A program made the translations under genes and the position numbers. Shown one piece after another: positions 7,299 through 10,214 of a stretch of DNA of 10,214 nucleotides. The stretch is from contig JAUVWC010000016.1 in the NCBI GenBank assembly GCA_030604325.1, forward strand, positions 1-10,214. Reading direction: 5' to 3'. The number at the start of each line of letters is the position of its first letter. The first letter of the stretch is position 1. The DNA is from Candidatus Zixiibacteriota bacterium. Lineage in GTDB: Bacteria; Blakebacterota; Blakebacteria; Blakebacterales; Blakebacteraceae. Under the pieces are notes generated by a model, which searched no databases, was not told the origin of the DNA, and saw only the letters and a list, made by a program, of their open reading frames with translations.

Positions 7299-8908
7299 CT
7301 TCTGCCTCCCAGCCAACGCCCAACCGATGAATTCGGTTGAGCTTGGGCGCGCTTTCGAATCGGCAACGAGACATTTTCCGATAGATCAAGGAAACCACCG
7401 GATCGCGCGGAGGCGTACATAGGGTACGCCGCACAAGCGACCCGGCAGGCTGACGCAGAGATATCGGAAAAGAGCCGTTGCCGGTCGGAAGCCAGCCAGG
7501 GCAGCGGGTCCTGGGCGGTCCCGTCTTCGTATATGCTGAAGCGGAGCAGGTACCCGTCCGGCTCATCCCCCACCGGTCTCAGCGCCAGGCCCACCTTGGC
7601 CATCGCCCAACCTCTTTCCACCGCTTCGCCGACCTGCACCTGGAGGCCCACGGCATTAGTGTATGCCGTCGCGTAGGCGTCACCGTGGTCCAGCACGATG
7701 ACGGTTCCCATGTAAGCGTACCAGCCGATGTGAAGCACGACGGCATTGTGAACGGCCACGATGTCGGTGTTCGGCCCCGGAGCCATGATATCGATGCCGG
7801 GTGAGGAGGTGGTTGTATTGTCCCGCCCTCGCAGGCTCCCGAATGCCCTCACCACTTCACCCGGACCCCAGGGACTGTTCAGCGGCCATGGCAGGCGTCC
7901 ACGCATGCCGGCGAAGCCTCCCAGTTCGATATCAATCCCTCGACCAGCCTCCCTCAGACGCTGTGCTATCCTCTGCTTCTCCCTGATCAGTTCGGCCAGC
8001 TGGGCCTCCGCCTCCTGGATGTACTGAGTCACCTGCTGCTGGTCCTGGGCGATGCGATCGAGGAGTTCCTCGGTCTCGGCCTGTTTCTGGTCCAGGTTCT
8101 GCCTTGCCCGCCGCTGTGCCTGCCGGCTCTGTTCGAGAGAATCTAGCGTGCGGGTTATCTCGGTCCGCTTCACCATGGACTGGTCACGGGCCTCGGCCAA
8201 CCGGTCCACGTCCTGGCGCTGCCGGGCCGCCACGACGATAACACCTTTGAAACGGCGTACAGCGTCAGCAAATGTTTCGCTGCTGAGTATGATCTCCAGC
8301 TCTCCACTCCTGCCCCGCTTGTACAGTCCAACCACATAGGCGGAAACTGCCCCCCCCATCCTTTCCATCTCCTCGTTCAGGGCGGCGATCTCCGCTCTGA
8401 GCTCGCCCGCCTCAGCGCTCAAGCGCCGTATGTCACGGTTGTAGGCGTTGATGAGCTGTTCCGTGTTGGCGATCTGCGTGCCCAGTTCCATCAGGTAGGC
8501 GGATTGCTGGCTCTCATCCTTGGAGAGCTGCTCAGCCCTCGCCCCGGCCGCTTCAATTTCCATCTCGAGCTGGGCTATGCGCTGGTTCAGTTCGGTGATG
8601 GTCGTCGGCTGCTGGGAGCGTGCCGCGGGTGGAGCTACGAACAGCAATATCCCTACAACAAGGGCCGCAATCCCCCCAGATACTACAAGCAGACGGGCCG
8701 AACTCCGGCCCGAGGCTGACAACATCTCAAGCAGTCGCGTCACCCAAGTGTCCCGAGTCAGAAGTCCGTTGAAGAACTGAGGGCTCCGCTGCGCCGCTCC
8801 GGTCAGGCGCGTCGACGAGGCATAGCGGTGGCTATGGCGAGGAGGCGCAACGCCACCGGTGCGGATGCAGCGGAGGATGAATTCCAACAGATTTCTGACT
8901 CGGGACAC
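7295..8908 (-). CDS. envC: EnvC-like murein hydrolase activator: coiled coil plus degenerate LytM/M23 domain
   Basis: Probable periplasmic partner of FtsEX that activates cell-wall amidases at the septum. Numbering from GTG 8908 (537 aa): residues 1-55 are encoded by a palindromic repeat; 73-92 form a signal or membrane segment; about 102-320 are a long Gln/Glu/Arg-rich coiled coil; 336-472 are a LytM/M23-like domain starting at RLPWP and closing at DPLPWL; 473-537 are a tail encoded by further palindromes. The M23 zinc ligands are lost: PGIDI replaces the HxxxD-type motif and LLRFSIY replaces HxH, as in non-catalytic activators such as E. coli EnvC. The start is uncertain: GTG 8908 follows GGAGG by 4 nt and overlaps the ftsX stop by one base, but GTG 8743 or ATG 8725, just before the signal segment, may be the true or ancestral start. 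Confidence 0.85.
   Translation of the reverse strand: MSRVRNLLEFILRCIRTGGVAPPRHSHRYASSTRLTGAAQRSPQFFNGLLTRDTWVTRLLEMLSASGRSSARLLVVSGGIAALVVGILLFVAPPAARSQQPTTITELNQRIAQLEMEIEAAGARAEQLSKDESQQSAYLMELGTQIANTEQLINAYNRDIRRLSAEAGELRAEIAALNEEMERMGGAVSAYVVGLYKRGRSGELEIILSSETFADAVRRFKGVIVVAARQRQDVDRLAEARDQSMVKRTEITRTLDSLEQSRQAQRRARQNLDQKQAETEELLDRIAQDQQQVTQYIQEAEAQLAELIREKQRIAQRLREAGRGIDIELGGFAGMRGRLPWPLNSPWGPGEVVRAFGSLRGRDNTTTSSPGIDIMAPGPNTDIVAVHNAVVLHIGWYAYMGTVIVLDHGDAYATAYTNAVGLQVQVGEAVERGWAMAKVGLALRPVGDEPDGYLLRFSIYEDGTAQDPLPWLASDRQRLFSDISASACRVACAAYPMYASARSGGFLDLSENVSLPIRKRAQAQPNSSVGRWLGGRR
7305..7310 (-). promoter_or_regulatory. Ribosome binding site of holB
   Basis: Minus-strand GGGAGG lies 6 nt upstream of the GTG at 7296-7298. 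It favours this start over the TTG at 7316, which has nothing comparable. It falls inside the last codons of the envC-like frame. Confidence 0.6.
7317..7349 (-). repeat. Small nested palindrome before the holB ribosome binding site
   Basis: Two perfect 7-bp stems share bases. The outer is CGCCCAA (7317-7323) with TTGGGCG (7343-7349). The inner is CAACCGA (7321-7327) with TCGGTTG (7333-7339) around loop TGAAT. They overlap at 7321-7323, so only one can form completely. It encodes envC residues around PNSSVG and ends 7 nt from the holB ribosome binding site. Confidence 0.7.
7352..7491. repeat. About 140-bp imperfect palindrome inside the 3' end of envC
   Basis: The arms contain CGGCAACG (7361-7368) pairing with CGTTGCCG (7476-7483) and TTTTCCGATA (7374-7383) pairing with TATCGGAAAA (7462-7471). 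The outermost part pairs CTTTCGAA with TCGGAAG, allowing one bulge. The inner flanks (about 7396-7409 with 7433-7447) also pair partly. The centre is a perfect 7-bp hairpin GGCGTAC/GTACGCC with loop ATAGG at 7412-7430. It is in frame with envC and encodes residues 473-519, starting right where the LytM-like domain ends. Confidence 0.8.
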
Positions 8909-8909
8909 T
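8747..8909. repeat. 163-bp imperfect palindromic element at the ftsX/envC junction
   Basis: The arms are a perfect 17-nt inverted repeat: AGTGTCCCGAGTCAGAA at 8747-8763 against its complement at 8893-8909. Further inward, stems form at 8768-8771/8885-8888, 8784-8792/8867-8875 (CTCCGCTGC, 9 bp) and 8799-8803/8855-8859. A perfect hairpin CATAGC-GGTG-GCTATG at 8821-8836 sits at the exact centre. The outer end coincides with the ftsX stop codon and the first bases of the envC frame. A 41-nt relative of one arm lies at 2769-2809, supporting a dispersed family. It could be a mobile miniature element; no transposase is present in the window. Confidence 0.85.
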
Positions 8910-9762
8910 AGACCTCCAAGAACTGCTTAATGCCTACCTGGCTGCCGATTCCTCCCAGGACCGCCCCCATGGCTAACACCGCACCACTCACCGAAAGGGG
9001 CAGGAATACTATACCGCCGAGTCCAGGTGAGACGTAGCCATAGAGAGAGTAGAGGATCACCAGGGCCAGGGCGGCGCCGATCAGCCCCTGAAAGGTGCCC
9101 TCTATGAAGAAGGGGAGCTTCACGAAAGCGTCGGTGGCGCCCACCAGTTTCATGATCTCTACCGCGTCGCGGCGCGCCCACACGGTGAGTTTGACCGTGT
9201 TGCTGATAACAAACATACTGGCCAGGCTCACTACCAGTCCGATCAGAATGCTGACCGCTGAAAGTGCCAGGACCAGGCGGTCAAAGCGCTTAACCCAGCC
9301 CTGACCATACACCACATCATTGATTCCCTCCATAGAGGTGACCGCTTCGGCTACAGCCGCCGCACCCTCGGCCGTGCGCCGGTCTTCTGTTAGAACAATC
9401 AGCAGTGAGGCCGGTAGTGGGTTCCCTTCTATCAACGAGAGGAGCGTATCCCCGAAGTCGGCAACGAATCGTGCCCGGGCCTGCTCTTTCGAAATATACC
9501 TCACCTCCTCTACCCCCGGCACGGTAGCCACTTCCGCACGGAGCAGGGAGAGGGCCCCACCGCTTATCCCCTCCTCCAGATACGCTTCCACATCCACCTT
9601 GGCGCGCAGCTCCTGTACCGCTCCCTGTACGTTGTAGGTGACCAGAAGGAAGAGCCCGAACACCATGATAGAGAGGCCGATGGTCCCCACCGATACCGTA
9701 GTCATGAGAGGAACCCTCCGGATGGAGCGGAACGCCTCTGTCACGCCATAACCTAGCTTCAC
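8908..9762 (-). CDS. ftsX: Cell division protein FtsX
   Basis: Membrane subunit of the FtsEX ABC-type complex, which transmits ATP hydrolysis by FtsE to periplasmic cell-wall hydrolase activators at the division site. The 284 aa show the family layout: a short cytoplasmic N-terminus with GVTEAFRSIRR, TM1 at about 21-42, an extracytoplasmic domain at about 43-160 containing the EGNPLPASL motif (112-120), then TM2 at about 163-191, TM3 at about 216-243 and TM4 at about 254-275. The cytoplasmic loop RRDAVEIMKLVGAT (197-210) is the conserved coupling region. The GTG start overlaps the ftsE stop as GTGA, with GGAGGAG 5 nt upstream at 9768-9774. The stop TAG shares its last base with the envC GTG and falls on the edge of the palindromic element. 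Confidence 0.95.
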   Translation of the reverse strand: MKLGYGVTEAFRSIRRVPLMTTVSVGTIGLSIMVFGLFLLVTYNVQGAVQELRAKVDVEAYLEEGISGGALSLLRAEVATVPGVEEVRYISKEQARARFVADFGDTLLSLIEGNPLPASLLIVLTEDRRTAEGAAAVAEAVTSMEGINDVVYGQGWVKRFDRLVLALSAVSILIGLVVSLASMFVISNTVKLTVWARRDAVEIMKLVGATDAFVKLPFFIEGTFQGLIGAALALVILYSLYGYVSPGLGGIVFLPLSVSGAVLAMGAVLGGIGSQVGIKQFLEV

Positions 9763-10214
9763 AGGCTCTCCTCCACTCCCTGCTCTACGAGTCTTCCCTC
9801 GCTGAGATGGAGTCGCCGGGCGGGCAGCTTCTCGATCAGCGCCACGTTGTGTGTGGCCATCAGCACGGCCGTTCCCTGCAGGTTTACCTGCTGGAACAGC
9901 TCCACCATGCCCCTGCCCGAATCCTGGTCCAGGTTTCCGGTAGGTTCGTCGGCCAGGAGCAGGACCGGATCGTTCACCAGTGCACGGGCGAGGGCAACAC
10001 GCTGCAGCTCCCCACCCGAGAGTTCATCAGGTAAAGCGTTCCGCTTGTGCCCCAGACCAACCCTGGTCAGGGCTCTGGTTACCTTGCTGCGTACATCGCG
10101 GCGGTGGGTACCTGTCACGTGTAGGGCAAAGGCAACATTCTCGTGCGCCGTCCGTTCCCTGAGCAGTTTGAAGTCCTGGAAGAGGACGCCCATCCGCCGG
10201 CGCAGATAGGGCAC
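9759..10214 (-). CDS. ftsE: Cell division ATP-binding protein FtsE, 5' end beyond the window
   Basis: Cytosolic ATPase of FtsEX. About 151 C-terminal residues are visible, and the frame is still open at the window edge. The Walker A part, roughly a third of the protein, is outside. Visible elements are the Q-loop GVLFQDFKLL (Q13 of the visible part), the ABC signature LSGGELQRVALARAL at 65-79, Walker B VLLLADEPTGNLD at 84-96 and the switch His in ATHN at 120-123. The PYLRRRMGVLFQDFKLL block is characteristic of FtsE as against other small ABC ATPases, and the overlapping ftsX downstream confirms it. The apparent start codon at the window edge is not the true start. Confidence 0.95.
   Translation of the reverse strand: MPYLRRRMGVLFQDFKLLRERTAHENVAFALHVTGTHRRDVRSKVTRALTRVGLGHKRNALPDELSGGELQRVALARALVNDPVLLLADEPTGNLDQDSGRGMVELFQQVNLQGTAVLMATHNVALIEKLPARRLHLSEGRLVEQGVEESL

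Noticed and set aside
7299..7316. TTG at 7316 as the holB start
   Set aside because: The GTG at 7298 has GGGAGG at ideal spacing and a typical stop-start overlap; the TTG has no comparable site.
7352..8909. Palindromes as a CRISPR array or rho-independent terminators
   Set aside because: There are no regularly spaced direct repeats, and the palindromes lie within or over the open reading frame without T-runs.

Overview
The window is a fragment of a bacterial chromosome, moderately GC-rich by eye. It is dominated by one long minus-strand run of housekeeping genes. In the direction of transcription, from high to low coordinates, the order is ftsE (cut by the window edge), ftsX, an envC-like murein hydrolase activator, holB (DNA polymerase III delta'), metG, tatD, rsmA/ksgA, an unrecognised multi-pass membrane protein, rdgB, and a tRNA-Pro(UGG) gene. 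One plus-strand gene for a secreted or membrane hypothetical protein converges on the tRNA. Its stop codon directly abuts the encoded CCA end.

ftsE, ftsX and envC imply a two-membrane cell with regulated septal peptidoglycan hydrolysis. The holB-metG-tatD-rsmA order recurs in several phyla. The long insert in HolB between the Cys cluster and the IADIREI-type motif resembles HolB proteins I associate with the FCB superphylum (Bacteroidota, Zixibacteria, Latescibacterota, Gemmatimonadota and similar). An uncultured FCB-like lineage is my best guess, but it is inference.

The genes are tightly packed. Stop and start codons overlap at ftsE/ftsX, ftsX/envC, envC/holB and metG/tatD, and gaps of 3 to 20 nt separate tatD/rsmA, holB/metG and the membrane gene/rdgB. 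Almost every start in this run is GTG or TTG. The only sizeable gap is 143 nt between rsmA and the membrane gene. It holds a terminator-like hairpin, a TTGACA hexamer and a short repeat copy, so a second transcription unit may begin there.

The most unusual content is a set of palindromic repeats. A 163-bp imperfect palindrome (8747-8909) occupies the ftsX/envC junction. It has 17-bp perfect arms and a hairpin exactly at its centre, and it is read through as the first 55 codons of the envC frame. A second palindrome of about 140 bp (7352-7491), built the same way, encodes a C-terminal tail after the LytM-like domain of the same protein. A third small hairpin (7317-7349) follows it just before the holB ribosome binding site. 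A 41-nt stretch matching the arm of the first palindrome at 35 of 41 positions lies alone between rsmA and the membrane gene (2769-2809). Together they look like a dispersed palindromic element family that inserts within or beside genes and stays in frame, comparable in behaviour to Rickettsia palindromic elements.
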